64,000 bases of DNA from Cohnella herbarum (GTDB lineage: Bacteria; Bacillota; Bacilli; Paenibacillales; Paenibacillaceae), in the NCBI RefSeq assembly GCF_012849095.1, contig NZ_CP051680.1, positions 806,001 through 870,000 on the forward strand. The letters run 5' to 3'. The notes under the pieces were generated by a model. That model was not told the origin of the DNA. It made no database searches and saw only the letters and a program-made list of their open reading frames with translations. Below are positions 54,403 to 63,648 of the stretch, one piece after another. Every line of letters begins with the position of its first letter. Position 1 is the first letter of the stretch. The position numbers were made by a program, and so were the translations under genes.

Positions 54403-54684
54403 CTATAATTTTAATACACGGCTCTTGAGTCCGTGAATATCGTGGTCGTGTTGAGCTGTCTTGTCCAGCAAATAGGCTACGGAATCGTTGAACCTCGTTT
54501 GTTCGATCTCTACGCGTTCCATACTCTGATTCATTGTTTGCATATCCTGTTTCATTGAGCGTATATCCTGTTTCATTGAGTGTATATCCTGTTTCATGTC
54601 ATGTTGCTCGCTCAGTACTTTGCCAACCATGCCGATTAATTGTCCCATCATATCTTCGATTCTAACAAGACGTTCGTCTGACAT
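54403..54684 (-). CDS. Small coiled-coil protein with heptad repeats
   Basis: A 93-aa soluble protein with no recognised family. ATG at 54684 lies 5 bases after GGAGGG. Residues about 28-62 carry exact seven-residue repeats (MKQDIHS, MKQDIRS, MKQDMQT, MNQSMER), a clear coiled coil, and the rest is also helical. It is an oligomer or a partner-binding protein. It has its own consensus promoter and no neighbours in its orientation. Confidence 0.75.
   Translation of the reverse strand: MSDERLVRIEDMMGQLIGMVGKVLSEQHDMKQDIHSMKQDIRSMKQDMQTMNQSMERVEIEQTRFNDSVAYLLDKTAQHDHDIHGLKSRVLKL
54542..54604. repeat. 21-bp tandem repeat inside the coiled-coil gene
   Basis: Three successive copies of ATATCCTGTTTCATTGAGYGT (third copy degenerate at its end), each encoding one seven-residue heptad on the minus strand. 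Confidence 0.85.
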
Positions 54685-54712
54685 ATGAGCCCTCCTTGAA
54701 TGATCTTTACTT

Positions 54713-54741
54713 AATATACCAAACAAGTGTTCGGATGTCAA
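54713..54741 (-). promoter_or_regulatory. Sigma-A promoter of the coiled-coil gene
   Basis: On the minus strand TTGACA, 17-base spacer, TATATT, ending 28 bases before the start codon. Confidence 0.75.
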
Positions 54742-54959
54742 AATGTTAATGGTATAGTCAAAGAATCGCTTGCTGTCGAATATCAGAATATTTTCAGTTT
54801 TTGTTCATGAGGGAAGAGTATTATTCTATTATGGGCTTGTTCTGCATGCGGAGAATCCGGGACCGAACGATATAAAGTCACACCACGCCGGAAATCTGGT
54901 GATCCGATGGATATCAGAGGCTCTTGTGCAACAGTAATATTACTGAGAGGATTGATGAT

Positions 54960-57900
54960 GTGAGAGTTACTAGAGCGAGAATGAGTAAAGCAAGGGTTAG
55001 GCAAGCTAAGCAAAAGCTGGCGATTTTTGTCGCTGTAGCGTTATTTCTGCAGTTGGTGACTCAGTTGTTTGTGGCTCCGGGTTCTTATGCTGCGGGCAAA
55101 CAAATCGAGGACGATCAACATCTGATTACAAGCGTTAAAATGTACGATGAAGAACCTACGTTTACCGGCGCGGTCATGAATCTGAACGGAAACAGTCTAG
55201 TATTGCCGAATCGGCCGGACGTGAACAATTTCGTGGCGGCTATTTATGACTGGGAGCTACCGGATAACCATGATTATTCGGACGGGGATACGTATACGTT
55301 TTCTCTTCCGAATGTATTTAATATTCAGAGTCCGATTACCGGGAACTTAACGGGCGGCGTCGGGACATTCGTCGTGACTACGGCCGGAACGGTCACTTTT
55401 ACTTTCAATGACAGTATTAACGGACAACAAGGAATTGAGGGTAATTTCTACGTTTGGTTGAAATTCGACAAATCTAAACTAGACGGGGGCCTGGAACAAA
55501 AAATCGATTTTAGTTCAGTCCACAAGGCTGATATCGATATAAAATTCGCAAATAAGGCTAAAGACGGCCTCGAAAAAACAGGGAAAGCCAGCAAAGGTGG
55601 CTTTAATTCGGACGTCATTGATTGGACCGTCGAATTTAATCAAGCTGAAAATACGATTAATAATGCGGTACTTAACGATACTCTTCCAACGGGGTTGACG
55701 TTGCAAGGCAATATCAATATTTGCGAATTGGAAGTTCAACTGGATGGAACAGTAGAGCTTAATTCGCTAAAACCGTGCACGACCGCACCTTCATTTCCGA
55801 TAAACCTAGGCAACATCGATAAAGCTTTTCGCGTGACTTACCAGACGAGCGTTCCCGCTCCGACGACGGCACCGTTCACCGGCATCCAATATACGAACAA
55901 TGCGGTTCTGACCGGTACCGGAATGACGTCGCAGAGTAAAAACGCTACTGCCACGATCAGCTTTAACGAACCGCTGAACAAGAAGGACACCGCTTACGAT
56001 TCCGAGAAACAAAGGATCACATGGCAGATTCAATACAACTATAATCAGCAAGCGATCGCTGCGGCTGATGCGTTAATCTTAGATAAATTCGCAACTACTA
56101 ATACGGTCGACCAAAAAGTCGTCAGCGTTACGATGGCCGTATACGAAGTAGCGATCGACAGTAGCGGCCAAGGCACGCGAGGGGCTCTCGTCGATCCGAG
56201 CCAATATACCTTAACAAGCATTGGCACGGATTACGACGAAGGGTTCTCCTTGAAATTCCACGATCCGGTAACCAAGGCATACGACATCGTTTATCAAACC
56301 GAAGCGCAACAACGCATTTATGATGATGTGACGGTTACGAACACGGTTTATGGAGGCGGCATAACGAAAGAAGACGATGCCGACTACAAAGAAGTCATTT
56401 TCGATAAAAAAGTCAGTAAAGAAAACTTCCAGGCTAAAACGATCGAATGGGAGATTACAGTCAACCAAGACTTGAAGACGATGACCGACATTGTCATTGC
56501 AGACAATTACTTGGATATGCATATGGAATTACTGCCTGCTACCGTAAAGATTAACGGAGTAGATATCGCGTCCACCGATTTCTTGCTCGCTGCGGATCCG
56601 GATTACAAAACCGGCTTTAAGATTAGTTTGAAACCCGGTAAATCGATAAGCACGAAACAGGTTATTACCTTTACGACATTGTTCGATCCTAAGGCAGGTA
56701 AGCCGCTTGAAGATAAATACAAGAATACGGCGACGATAAACTGGAAAGAGAACAATGTAGCGCAAACTCCGATTACGAAGTCCGCTACGGTAACGCCGCA
56801 AAACTTTACGCTTGAGAACGGGTTTAAAAAGGGCGAATACAGCGCCAAAGATAAAACGATCACTTGGACGATCTACGTGAACTACAATTTGCATACCGTT
56901 AATCCGGCGATCATTAGCGACAAGTATACCGGAAATCAGAAATTCGTCGACGGCTCTCTAGAGGTTAAGCACTTAACGCTAAATCCAGGCAATAACTCGA
57001 TAACAGAGGGTCTTTCGGTCTCGATTCCTAATGGTAAATTTACTTTGGACGCTATCAATCAGAGCTTTGTTTTGGATCTTGGTCCTATTAACTCGGCTTA
57101 TCAGATTCAGTATAAAACAAGCTTAGGCGACAACTCTCCGATAGCAGGCAACTATTCCAATGATGCGAAAATGCAAAACGGAGTCGGGGGTCCGATTTTA
57201 TTCAAAATGTCGGCAACAGTAACGCCTAAACACGGCGGGCAATACGTTCAAAAGTCGGGCAGCCAAGTCGGAAATACCGATATCGCCAAATGGAAAGTAA
57301 CCATCAACCCGAGTCAGTCTTATATTGCCGCTGGTTCCGTTTTAACGGATACCTTATCGGCAACTACTGATAATCAATTCCTGCTGACGGATACTTTAAA
57401 GCTGTACGAAACGAATTTGCCTGCGGATAATTCCGGCAATATTCCTAAGGGAAATCCGGTAGCTGCAAGCGATTATACGCTAGCAGTGACAGGGAACACG
57501 TTTACGCTGACATTTAAGAACGACGTGAAAACCGCTTATATTCTCGAGTATGACTCTTACATTAACGCCAACAGCGGGGAAAGGCTTACCAACGACCTTA
57601 AATATCAAGGACAGTCGGTTTCGGTAGTCGGACAAGGAAATCAACAAGGGATTTTAGTTTCCTTGGCTGGAGCCGGCGGAGGTGCATCAAACGGAAGAGA
57701 TAAGTTAAAGATTATCAAAGTGGATGATCTTAACCGACCGCTTCCGGGAGTTAAGTTTGAGCTCTGGAATGCTACGGGTTTAACTCTCTTAGAAACGCTG
57801 ATTACGGATGCGAATGGTGAAGCTTCCACTTCCAGAAAATACAAACTTCATGATACGGATGGTTTTCCTTACAAGCTCAAAGAGATATCGGCTCCGAGCG

Positions 57901-59420
57901 GGTATATCCTTGATCCTGATTATGCCGCAGGAAAAATAATTGACTTCAAAGGTGCACCTTTCAACATTACGAATAAAATCATTCGTCAAGGATTCGAGCT
58001 CGTTAAGGTAGATTCGGTTGATCCATCGAAAAAGTTGAAAGACGCAGTCTTTGAATTACGCGATTCCGGCAATGCACTCATCGCTACGCTTACAACGGAC
58101 AACGACGGAAGAATCGCATACGGAGATATGGCGGCCGGAAATTATACTTTGGTTGAAATCGCGGCGCCGTTGTTCTACAAGTTGGATCCAACGCCGATCT
58201 CGGTTCCGATAGTTGCGAATCAGACGCAGATTGTAGCTCTTACTCAACCGAATACATTGGGTTCCGGTGCATCGCTTGTCATTACTAAAGTTAACGCCAA
58301 AGATCATTCCGATCTGTTGAAAGGCATAGACTTCGAGCTTCGCAATGCCGCGAACGTTGTCGTCGACACGGGCACGACCGATGTAAACGGCACGTTGGAG
58401 TTTGAGAATTTGGCATACGGCTTATATACGTTAGTAGAGACGAAGGCGGATGGTTTTGTTATTGAAGTACCAGAAACCAAAGTTTCCATCCATCAGCCGA
58501 CGACGCCGTTAATCATTGAAAACAAAGAAAACGATCGTTCGGTCCAGTTAACAAAGTTCAATTCAAATAAAAGTCTCGTGCTTAGCGGAGCCGTATTTGA
58601 ACTAAGAGCCGAGACGTTGTTGCTTGATCTTCAAGGCAACCCGATTTACGAGGTCGTTCCGGGCATTGACGTTGCCAAGCTTACGACCGACGTCAACGGA
58701 CAGTTGATCTTGAAAGATCTACCGCCTAACAAGTATCAACTGGTAGAAATTCAAGCTCCTTACGATTATCGCTTGGATCAAACGCCGGTAGCTTTCGAGA
58801 TCACTAAGACCCAGACGACGGCGGTATTGGTTGAAAAAACAAACGAGAGACAGAGCTCAGGAGGAGTTTGGACACCTGAACCGACACCGACGCCAACTCC
58901 GAAACCAACGCCAAGTCCAGAGCCGACACCGACTCCGACTTCGGGACCTACGACAAGCCCAGAGCCGACACCAACTCCGGTGCCGACGATAGATCCTGAG
59001 AAACCTGTTCATCCTCCTAAGATCGAGGAAAAAACAACGAACGAAAAGCCGGTGAAAGGCGATGTCGACGTTCCGAAAGGCGGCAAAGTCGAAGTCGGCG
59101 AGAAACCGAAGCACGGAACCGTCAAAGTTACGCCGGATGGAAAATGGAAGTATACGCCCGATAAAGACTATAAAGGCAAAGATTCCTTTACCATCATCGT
59201 AACCGACAAAGACGGCAACGAAGAAGAAATCCTCGTCGACATCGACGTGGACGACGTGCCTCGAGGCGGCGTAGACCCTGACGGCAAAGCGCCGGGCAAA
59301 ACGCTTCCGAAAACGGGGGAGAGCAGCTCGTTGCCGCTCCAGCTCGCGGGACTTGCTCTTGTCGCAATGGGAGTTGTCCTATTAAACCGCAAGAGAATAT
59401 TCCGTATCAAGAGAGAATAG
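54960..59420 (+). CDS. LPXTG-anchored multidomain adhesin
   Basis: Very large surface protein (1486 aa). GTG at 54960 is 9 bases from GAGAGG; no other start in frame has a site. After a basic N-terminus a signal helix ends near residue 43 (SYAAG). Five repeats resembling Cna/Sdr-type collagen-binding folds follow (about 200-900), each starting with a strand such as [11 protein letters not shown] or [11 protein letters not shown]. Then come four SpaA/CnaB domains (about 914-1300; [22 protein letters not shown]; Lys and Glu suited to isopeptide bonds), a Pro/Thr/Glu linker, one more Ig-like domain (about 1361-1437) and the sorting signal LPKTG (1449-1453), helix and basic tail. The sortase at 60644 may anchor it. 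Confidence 0.92.
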   Translation: MRVTRARMSKARVRQAKQKLAIFVAVALFLQLVTQLFVAPGSYAAGKQIEDDQHLITSVKMYDEEPTFTGAVMNLNGNSLVLPNRPDVNNFVAAIYDWELPDNHDYSDGDTYTFSLPNVFNIQSPITGNLTGGVGTFVVTTAGTVTFTFNDSINGQQGIEGNFYVWLKFDKSKLDGGLEQKIDFSSVHKADIDIKFANKAKDGLEKTGKASKGGFNSDVIDWTVEFNQAENTINNAVLNDTLPTGLTLQGNINICELEVQLDGTVELNSLKPCTTAPSFPINLGNIDKAFRVTYQTSVPAPTTAPFTGIQYTNNAVLTGTGMTSQSKNATATISFNEPLNKKDTAYDSEKQRITWQIQYNYNQQAIAAADALILDKFATTNTVDQKVVSVTMAVYEVAIDSSGQGTRGALVDPSQYTLTSIGTDYDEGFSLKFHDPVTKAYDIVYQTEAQQRIYDDVTVTNTVYGGGITKEDDADYKEVIFDKKVSKENFQAKTIEWEITVNQDLKTMTDIVIADNYLDMHMELLPATVKINGVDIASTDFLLAADPDYKTGFKISLKPGKSISTKQVITFTTLFDPKAGKPLEDKYKNTATINWKENNVAQTPITKSATVTPQNFTLENGFKKGEYSAKDKTITWTIYVNYNLHTVNPAIISDKYTGNQKFVDGSLEVKHLTLNPGNNSITEGLSVSIPNGKFTLDAINQSFVLDLGPINSAYQIQYKTSLGDNSPIAGNYSNDAKMQNGVGGPILFKMSATVTPKHGGQYVQKSGSQVGNTDIAKWKVTINPSQSYIAAGSVLTDTLSATTDNQFLLTDTLKLYETNLPADNSGNIPKGNPVAASDYTLAVTGNTFTLTFKNDVKTAYILEYDSYINANSGERLTNDLKYQGQSVSVVGQGNQQGILVSLAGAGGGASNGRDKLKIIKVDDLNRPLPGVKFELWNATGLTLLETLITDANGEASTSRKYKLHDTDGFPYKLKEISAPSGYILDPDYAAGKIIDFKGAPFNITNKIIRQGFELVKVDSVDPSKKLKDAVFELRDSGNALIATLTTDNDGRIAYGDMAAGNYTLVEIAAPLFYKLDPTPISVPIVANQTQIVALTQPNTLGSGASLVITKVNAKDHSDLLKGIDFELRNAANVVVDTGTTDVNGTLEFENLAYGLYTLVETKADGFVIEVPETKVSIHQPTTPLIIENKENDRSVQLTKFNSNKSLVLSGAVFELRAETLLLDLQGNPIYEVVPGIDVAKLTTDVNGQLILKDLPPNKYQLVEIQAPYDYRLDQTPVAFEITKTQTTAVLVEKTNERQSSGGVWTPEPTPTPTPKPTPSPEPTPTPTSGPTTSPEPTPTPVPTIDPEKPVHPPKIEEKTTNEKPVKGDVDVPKGGKVEVGEKPKHGTVKVTPDGKWKYTPDKDYKGKDSFTIIVTDKDGNEEEILVDIDVDDVPRGGVDPDGKAPGKTLPKTGESSSLPLQLAGLALVAMGVVLLNRKRIFRIKRE

Positions 59421-59450
59421 AAAATAGAAAATAGAGAATAGAAAATAGAG
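59416..59450. repeat. Heptanucleotide repeat at the adhesin stop codon
   Basis: Five copies of AATAGAR-type heptamers (AATAGAA/AATAGAG); the first contains the TAG stop. Confidence 0.8.
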
Positions 59451-59462
59451 AGAAAAAGACTA

Positions 59463-59488
59463 AACCTGTCGGAATCCGGCAGGTTTTT
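59463..59488 (+). terminator. Terminator of the adhesin gene
   Basis: AACCTGTCGG pairs with CCGGCAGGTT (one G-T pair) around AAT, then TTT. Confidence 0.85.
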
Positions 59489-59490
59489 CC

Positions 59491-59519
59491 TTGTCTTTCC
59501 AACGATTATTTGTTACAAT
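59491..59519 (+). promoter_or_regulatory. Sigma-A promoter of the riboswitch-transglutaminase unit
   Basis: TTGTCT, 17-base spacer, TACAAT, placed so that transcription starts just before the first aptamer. Confidence 0.8.
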
Positions 59520-59535
59520 TCTAGTAGTAAAGCAA

Positions 59536-59637
59536 GCTCGATAACGGCAAACCTGTCGAAAGGCAGCGACGCAAAGCTAGAGGGCCTTCCCTTCTCGGAG
59601 GATGGCAGCCAGCTACCGAAAGACTCGGCTTTTTTTG
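59536..59637 (+). promoter_or_regulatory. c-di-GMP-I riboswitch 1 (transcription-terminating)
   Basis: GEMM-I aptamer: GATAACGGCAAACC, a stem capped by GAAA, GACGCAAAGC, a second stem with receptor, GGATGGCAGCC and closing GCTACCGAA. The 3' side of the aptamer (AGCCAG, 59607-59612) can instead pair with CTCGGCT (59624-59630) to form a terminator with TTTTTTT. Binding of c-di-GMP would then probably allow read-through; the direction of the switch is inference. Confidence 0.9.
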
Positions 59638-59655
59638 TTTTATTAAGAAGAATCT

Positions 59656-59746
59656 TCACGATAACGGCAAACCTGCTGAAAGGCAGGGACGCAAAGCTAG
59701 AGGGCCTTCCCTTTCTTGGAGGATGGCAGCCAGCTACCGAAAGGAG
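59656..59746 (+). promoter_or_regulatory. c-di-GMP-I riboswitch 2 (RBS-proximal)
   Basis: Second aptamer with nearly identical conserved parts (GATAACGGCAAACC, GACGCAAAGC, GGATGGCAGCC, GCTACCGAA). It has no terminator of its own; the closing segment runs directly into AAGGAG (59741-59746), the ribosome binding site of the next gene, so it may control translation. Confidence 0.88.
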
Positions 59747-59757
59747 TTCTATCTTCT

Positions 59758-60573
59758 ATGTTGAGAACAACAAGATTATTATTGGCAGCTCTCGTTCTGT
59801 TCGTAACCATTCCCGCGGTTGCTTTCGCGAATTCGGGAGAGAATGCCGTCACATTGGATACTTCCGAAGTGGACAAAGGGATGGTCGGGATTCGTCTTGC
59901 CAGCAAGACGAACGTTGTGACGAAAGCGAAAGTATCGAAGGGCAGCTCTAATTATATTTATACGTTGAATACCTCCAAAGACGGACAAACGGTTTGGCTT
60001 CCGCTTCAAATGGGAGACGGGGAATACGAGGTTGCCGTACTGGAGAACGTGGCGGGCAAATCCTATCGGGTGAATCTTGCGGAAAAAATTCGACTAGCCG
60101 TGACGAATGCCCCGGACGTCTTCCTGAATTCCGTTCAAAACATCGATTGGCTCACAGCGGACAAGGCTTCGGATAAAGCGAAGGAGCTAACTAAGGGCGC
60201 GGCAACGGACGAGGAAAAGGCCAAAGCGATTTACGATTACATAGTGAAAAATGTGAGTTACGACAAAGCGCTTGCCCGTACGGTCACTTCGGATTACGTT
60301 CCGGATATCGACGGAACGTTAACTTCGGGCAAAGCGATCTGCTATGGATACGCAACGCTGTATGCCTCCATGCTGCGAAGCGTGGGCATCCCCGCCAAGC
60401 TGGCAATGGGGACGACGAAGTGGGTGGATGAGTATCATGCTTGGAACGAAGTATACCTGAACGGCAAATGGGTCGTCGTCGATACGACCGTTGATGCCGG
60501 GCTGAGCAAAGGGACGAAGAAGGTTACGTTCGATAAGAAAGCCAACGACTATACGCCCGTTAAATTTTATTAA
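59758..60573 (+). CDS. Secreted transglutaminase-like protein
   Basis: A 271-aa exported protein with signal peptide (residues 1-24, LLLAALVLFVTIPAVAFA) and a transglutaminase-core cysteine-protease fold. The triad is visible as Cys in GKAICYGYATLYASMLRS, His in DEYHAWNEVYLNG and Asp in WVVVDTTVDAG. Whether it crosslinks or cleaves is open. ATG at 59758 follows AAGGAG by 11 bases, immediately after the second riboswitch, so c-di-GMP almost certainly controls it. It lies between an LPXTG adhesin and a sortase, suggesting a surface-assembly role. Confidence 0.9.
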   Translation: MLRTTRLLLAALVLFVTIPAVAFANSGENAVTLDTSEVDKGMVGIRLASKTNVVTKAKVSKGSSNYIYTLNTSKDGQTVWLPLQMGDGEYEVAVLENVAGKSYRVNLAEKIRLAVTNAPDVFLNSVQNIDWLTADKASDKAKELTKGAATDEEKAKAIYDYIVKNVSYDKALARTVTSDYVPDIDGTLTSGKAICYGYATLYASMLRSVGIPAKLAMGTTKWVDEYHAWNEVYLNGKWVVVDTTVDAGLSKGTKKVTFDKKANDYTPVKFY

Positions 60574-60587
60574 ATCCTTGAATTTAT

Positions 60588-60628
60588 AAAACCAGCCAGG
60601 ATCGATTTTGATCCTGGCTGGTTTTTTT
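60588..60628. terminator. Strong bidirectional terminator
   Basis: ACCAGCCAGGATC pairs perfectly with GATCCTGGCTGGT around GATTTT, with AAAA before and TTTTTTT after the stem. Confidence 0.95.
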
Positions 60629-60643
60629 GTCGCGATTGCAAGT

Positions 60644-61300
60644 TTACTCTTCCGACTTGATCGCGTGCACAATTAGACGATGAGTAGGATTGACCAGCGG
60701 ATCGCATGTAATCAACGTTAGCATAGCGTCGCTCTGGTTGCCATTCAGTACGGATAGATCGGTCGGTTCGACGATTTTAATCTCAGTCACGCGGTACATG
60801 ACTTTGCCATCCCGCATCCGTATGTCGATCATGTCTCCGATCTCTATTTCGTCAAGCCGGTTGAAGAGGCGTCCCTTCGTGTGGGCGCGATGAGCGGCGA
60901 CTGCCGCGTTGCCGATTTCGCCGAGCTGCGCCGTTTCCGTCATATGAGCCGCTCCGACCTTCATGTTTTTCGTCGTCGCTCCTTCAAGAACAGGCAATTT
61001 CAAATCGATCTTGTCGATCTCGATGATGGCGATCGTTTTATCGTCCAGAGTCTGCAAGGGTTCCTCGATAGTCGGACGTTCACTTTCTTCCTCCGTTGCG
61101 CCTTCAAGGCCGGATTGGAGCAATTCAGTGAGCCGAGCGTTTTCCGAATCGATGGAGGGTTTCGAATCGGCAGGCGCGATACTGCGTTCCAACTCTCGCA
61201 CGAGTTGTTGCTGCTCACGTTCGTTTATGTACTCTCGAGCCACAGGAAATACGAACAGGACTATTCCCGCAGCGATCAATAGATAAGGAACAATTTTCAC
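60644..61300 (-). CDS. Class D-like sortase
   Basis: Membrane cysteine transpeptidase that joins LPXTG-type proteins to the wall or to each other, 218 aa. GTG at 61300 lies 6 bases after AGGAGG. An N-terminal helix (about 5-22, YLLIAAGIVLFVFPVA) and an acidic stalk precede the sortase barrel: catalytic His in AAHRAHTKGRLFNRL, Cys in LTLITCDP and Arg in THRLIVHA. It is the only sortase in the window and lies 1.2 kb from the LPKTG adhesin, its likely substrate. Confidence 0.92.
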   Translation of the reverse strand: MKIVPYLLIAAGIVLFVFPVAREYINEREQQQLVRELERSIAPADSKPSIDSENARLTELLQSGLEGATEEESERPTIEEPLQTLDDKTIAIIEIDKIDLKLPVLEGATTKNMKVGAAHMTETAQLGEIGNAAVAAHRAHTKGRLFNRLDEIEIGDMIDIRMRDGKVMYRVTEIKIVEPTDLSVLNGNQSDAMLTLITCDPLVNPTHRLIVHAIKSEE

Positions 61301-61424
61301 GGCGATCCTCCTGAATGTTAATAACAAATTATCACATAAACCTCTATTAGAGAAACGTTCAACTTAAAATTTTATTATATACAACTGAACAAAAACTGGA
61401 CAAGATCGCCGTGGAGCGCTTCGA

Positions 61425-61800
61425 TTGGAATATAATTCATCCCTAAAGGACAGTAACACCTACCTGAATCAGTTCGATCATGAGATGACGGGCAAAGGAT
61501 ATCGTCTGACGCGTTTTGCCGACGATTGAGTGGTTTTCTGCAAGACTCAGGCGTAAGCTGCAAAGGCGATATGAGATGCAAGAACGATACTTGAGTCGCT
61601 CGGACTGACGCTTCACCCGGATAAAAATAAGAGAACCCACATCAAATGGGGATCCGAGTTTCTGGGTTATAAGCTGAAACGAGGAAAGGATTGTCGCTAC
61701 CGCAGGAAAAGGTGAAGAAGCAACCGAAGATCAATATTTGCCTATCCCAAAGACAAGTCAATTCAATAGTTCATGGACAGCATCCTATAGCAGAAATAAG
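61425..61800 (+). pseudogene. Decayed group II intron reverse transcriptase
   Basis: Reading with tolerated stops gives YLNQFDHEMTGKGYRLTRFA, DD-stop-VVFCKT (the RT active-site block, where FADDWVVF is expected), LGLTLHPDK, then EFLGYKLKRG and FAYPKDKSIQ. These are successive blocks of group II intron maturases. At least six in-frame stops and several gaps are present, and the N-terminal RT blocks and maturase C-terminus are missing. It is a fossil between the sortase and deacetylase genes; the remaining parts of the 61301-62169 gap show nothing else I can identify. Confidence 0.8.
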
Positions 61801-62169
61801 GCAACAGCGAATTAGGCTGGTATCTTTAGATGCTTAAGGGTGTCGAATAGCGGCTTTTTCTCCATGGCTTACTGGTACGCATAGACTATGATTTGCACGA
61901 AGTACTTTGTTGAATTCGGCACACCATATCCCCAAGGCTGAGATGTTTGTCGTTATTCATCCAGTCCAGATCAAGCCGAAAACTAACAACTGGATCGCGG
62001 AATTCGCGAAAAATATCGATTTACGGTGAAAATGTTTAGAAAATGTTCAGATCACCTTGATAAAATGTGAAAATGGTTATTTTGTTGGATGTTAAGTTTT
62101 CATTAATGGGTCTAAGGAACCATTCAATATAGTGACTTGTAATAATAGCAGCAGAAGGAGTTCCTAGTT

Positions 62170-63627
62170 ATGGAAAAACCAAAAAAGCCTATTTTTCGAA
62201 AAATGGGAATGAAGATTGTCGCACTCTCTCTGGCCATGACCATGTTTACCGCTTGCGGTCTTCTCGGTGGCGCCGATGGGGACGGAAAGAATGTAACGGA
62301 GACGAAGGAAGTTCGTATCGTCCGGTATGACGGACCGATGAGCAAAGTTTATCCTTTCGTTTACACGGCAAAGAAGAAATTGTCCCTCACCTTTAACGGA
62401 ATGGCAGACAGCGATACGATGGGACGTTTGCTGGACGAACTGGACAAATACGGTATCAAGGCTACGTTTTTCGTTCCGGGAATGCGGGTCGCGGAAGAGC
62501 CGGACATCGCGAAGTCCATCGTGTCGAGAGGACACGAGATCGAGAACAATACACTTAACCGCCTGGATATGACGAAGCTGAGCTACGAGCAAATCTATAA
62601 AGAAATCCAATTAAGCAACGAAATCATCAAGAAAGAAACTGGAATTTCGACTAAATATGTCAGAACGCGATCGGGCGATTATACGGATGACATTCGGCTT
62701 GCTGCGGCTCATGCCGGGATGGAAGCCGTAGTCGTGTACAGCTTGTTCCTGCGTAATTGGCAAGGTGAGAACAATATAGAGAAAGAGTTGTACATTAGGA
62801 AGTATATTACCCGTGGCGGCATTATTACGCTCGATACGGAGGATAATGGTGAGTTGCTCAAGGAAATACCGGTCATCGCCAAAGCCGCAATGGACGTCGG
62901 ATATGATTTTATCCCATTGAGCGACTTGATCGCCCAAGGCGGCGTAAGGAAGCCGCTGGACCAAATCGAAGGATACGATGTCGTAAAAATGAATCCGGAT
63001 TACCAGAATGCGAAATACAACTTGATTTACGATGCGGTGACCGATGAAAAAATGATCACATTGACTTTCGACGACTGGGGAACTGACTATACGATTACGA
63101 AAATATTGGATATTTTGGCTGAACATGATGTCAAAGCCACGTTCTTCATTCGCGCAAAAGGATTGGAAGCCAATCCGAACTTGGCGCGGGCGATGATCGA
63201 GGAAGGCCATGAAGTGGCCAATCACTCGTATGACCATCCTGTCGTAACGAATCTTACGCCGGAGCAATTGCAGGAGGACGTGGTTAAAGCCTATCAAGTG
63301 ATCACGGAAGCGATCCAGCAGAAGCCGACGATGCTGTTTCGTCCTCCGACGGGCGAGATCGACGATAAGTCCGCGAAAATCATTTCCGCGACCGGATATC
63401 CCGATATCGCGCTGTATGACGTAACGACTTTCGACTGGGACAAGAACATAAGCGCGGAAGATATCGTGAACATAATCATGGAGAAAACCGAAAACGGGAG
63501 CGTTATTTTGCTTCACATGCTCGATGACACTCATACGATTGAAGCATTACCGACGGTGATCGAACGTTTGAAGAAAAAAGGTTATAAATTCGTTAAGATG
63601 GCGGAAATGATCGGATTGAAGGAATAG
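62170..63627 (+). CDS. Lipoprotein with two polysaccharide-deacetylase domains
   Basis: A 485-aa surface lipoprotein (lipobox MFTAC, Cys29). The C-terminal NodB domain (about 295-480) is intact: TFDDW, HSYDH metal ligands, RPPTG and LLHM, so it should N-deacetylate a GlcNAc-type polymer. The N-terminal half (about 70-260) has the same fold pattern (LSLTFNGMADSDT, ATFFVPGMR, GHEIENNTLNR, YVRTRSGDY, GGIITLDTED), but the Asp pair and His ligands are replaced, so it looks catalytically dead and may bind substrate. AAGGAG lies 9 bases before ATG. A nucleotide-sugar dehydrogenase gene follows. Confidence 0.9.
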   Translation: MEKPKKPIFRKMGMKIVALSLAMTMFTACGLLGGADGDGKNVTETKEVRIVRYDGPMSKVYPFVYTAKKKLSLTFNGMADSDTMGRLLDELDKYGIKATFFVPGMRVAEEPDIAKSIVSRGHEIENNTLNRLDMTKLSYEQIYKEIQLSNEIIKKETGISTKYVRTRSGDYTDDIRLAAAHAGMEAVVVYSLFLRNWQGENNIEKELYIRKYITRGGIITLDTEDNGELLKEIPVIAKAAMDVGYDFIPLSDLIAQGGVRKPLDQIEGYDVVKMNPDYQNAKYNLIYDAVTDEKMITLTFDDWGTDYTITKILDILAEHDVKATFFIRAKGLEANPNLARAMIEEGHEVANHSYDHPVVTNLTPEQLQEDVVKAYQVITEAIQQKPTMLFRPPTGEIDDKSAKIISATGYPDIALYDVTTFDWDKNISAEDIVNIIMEKTENGSVILLHMLDDTHTIEALPTVIERLKKKGYKFVKMAEMIGLKE

Positions 63628-63648
63628 AGGGAAATGGGAGAGATTAAC

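Noticed and set aside
59412..59456. Phase-variable tract controlling the adhesin
   Set aside because: The heptamer repeat begins at the stop codon, so copy changes would not alter the protein or its promoter.
59536..59746. Two-aptamer unit as a glycine or other tandem riboswitch
   Set aside because: The conserved GGCAAACC, GAAA loop and GACGCAAAGC fit c-di-GMP-I; each copy is a complete aptamer and glycine-switch signatures are absent.
62611..63534. 307-codon minus-strand frame inside the deacetylase gene
   Set aside because: It is rich in Arg/His/Phe as expected of an antisense shadow, lacks an RBS, and the plus strand carries clear NodB motifs.
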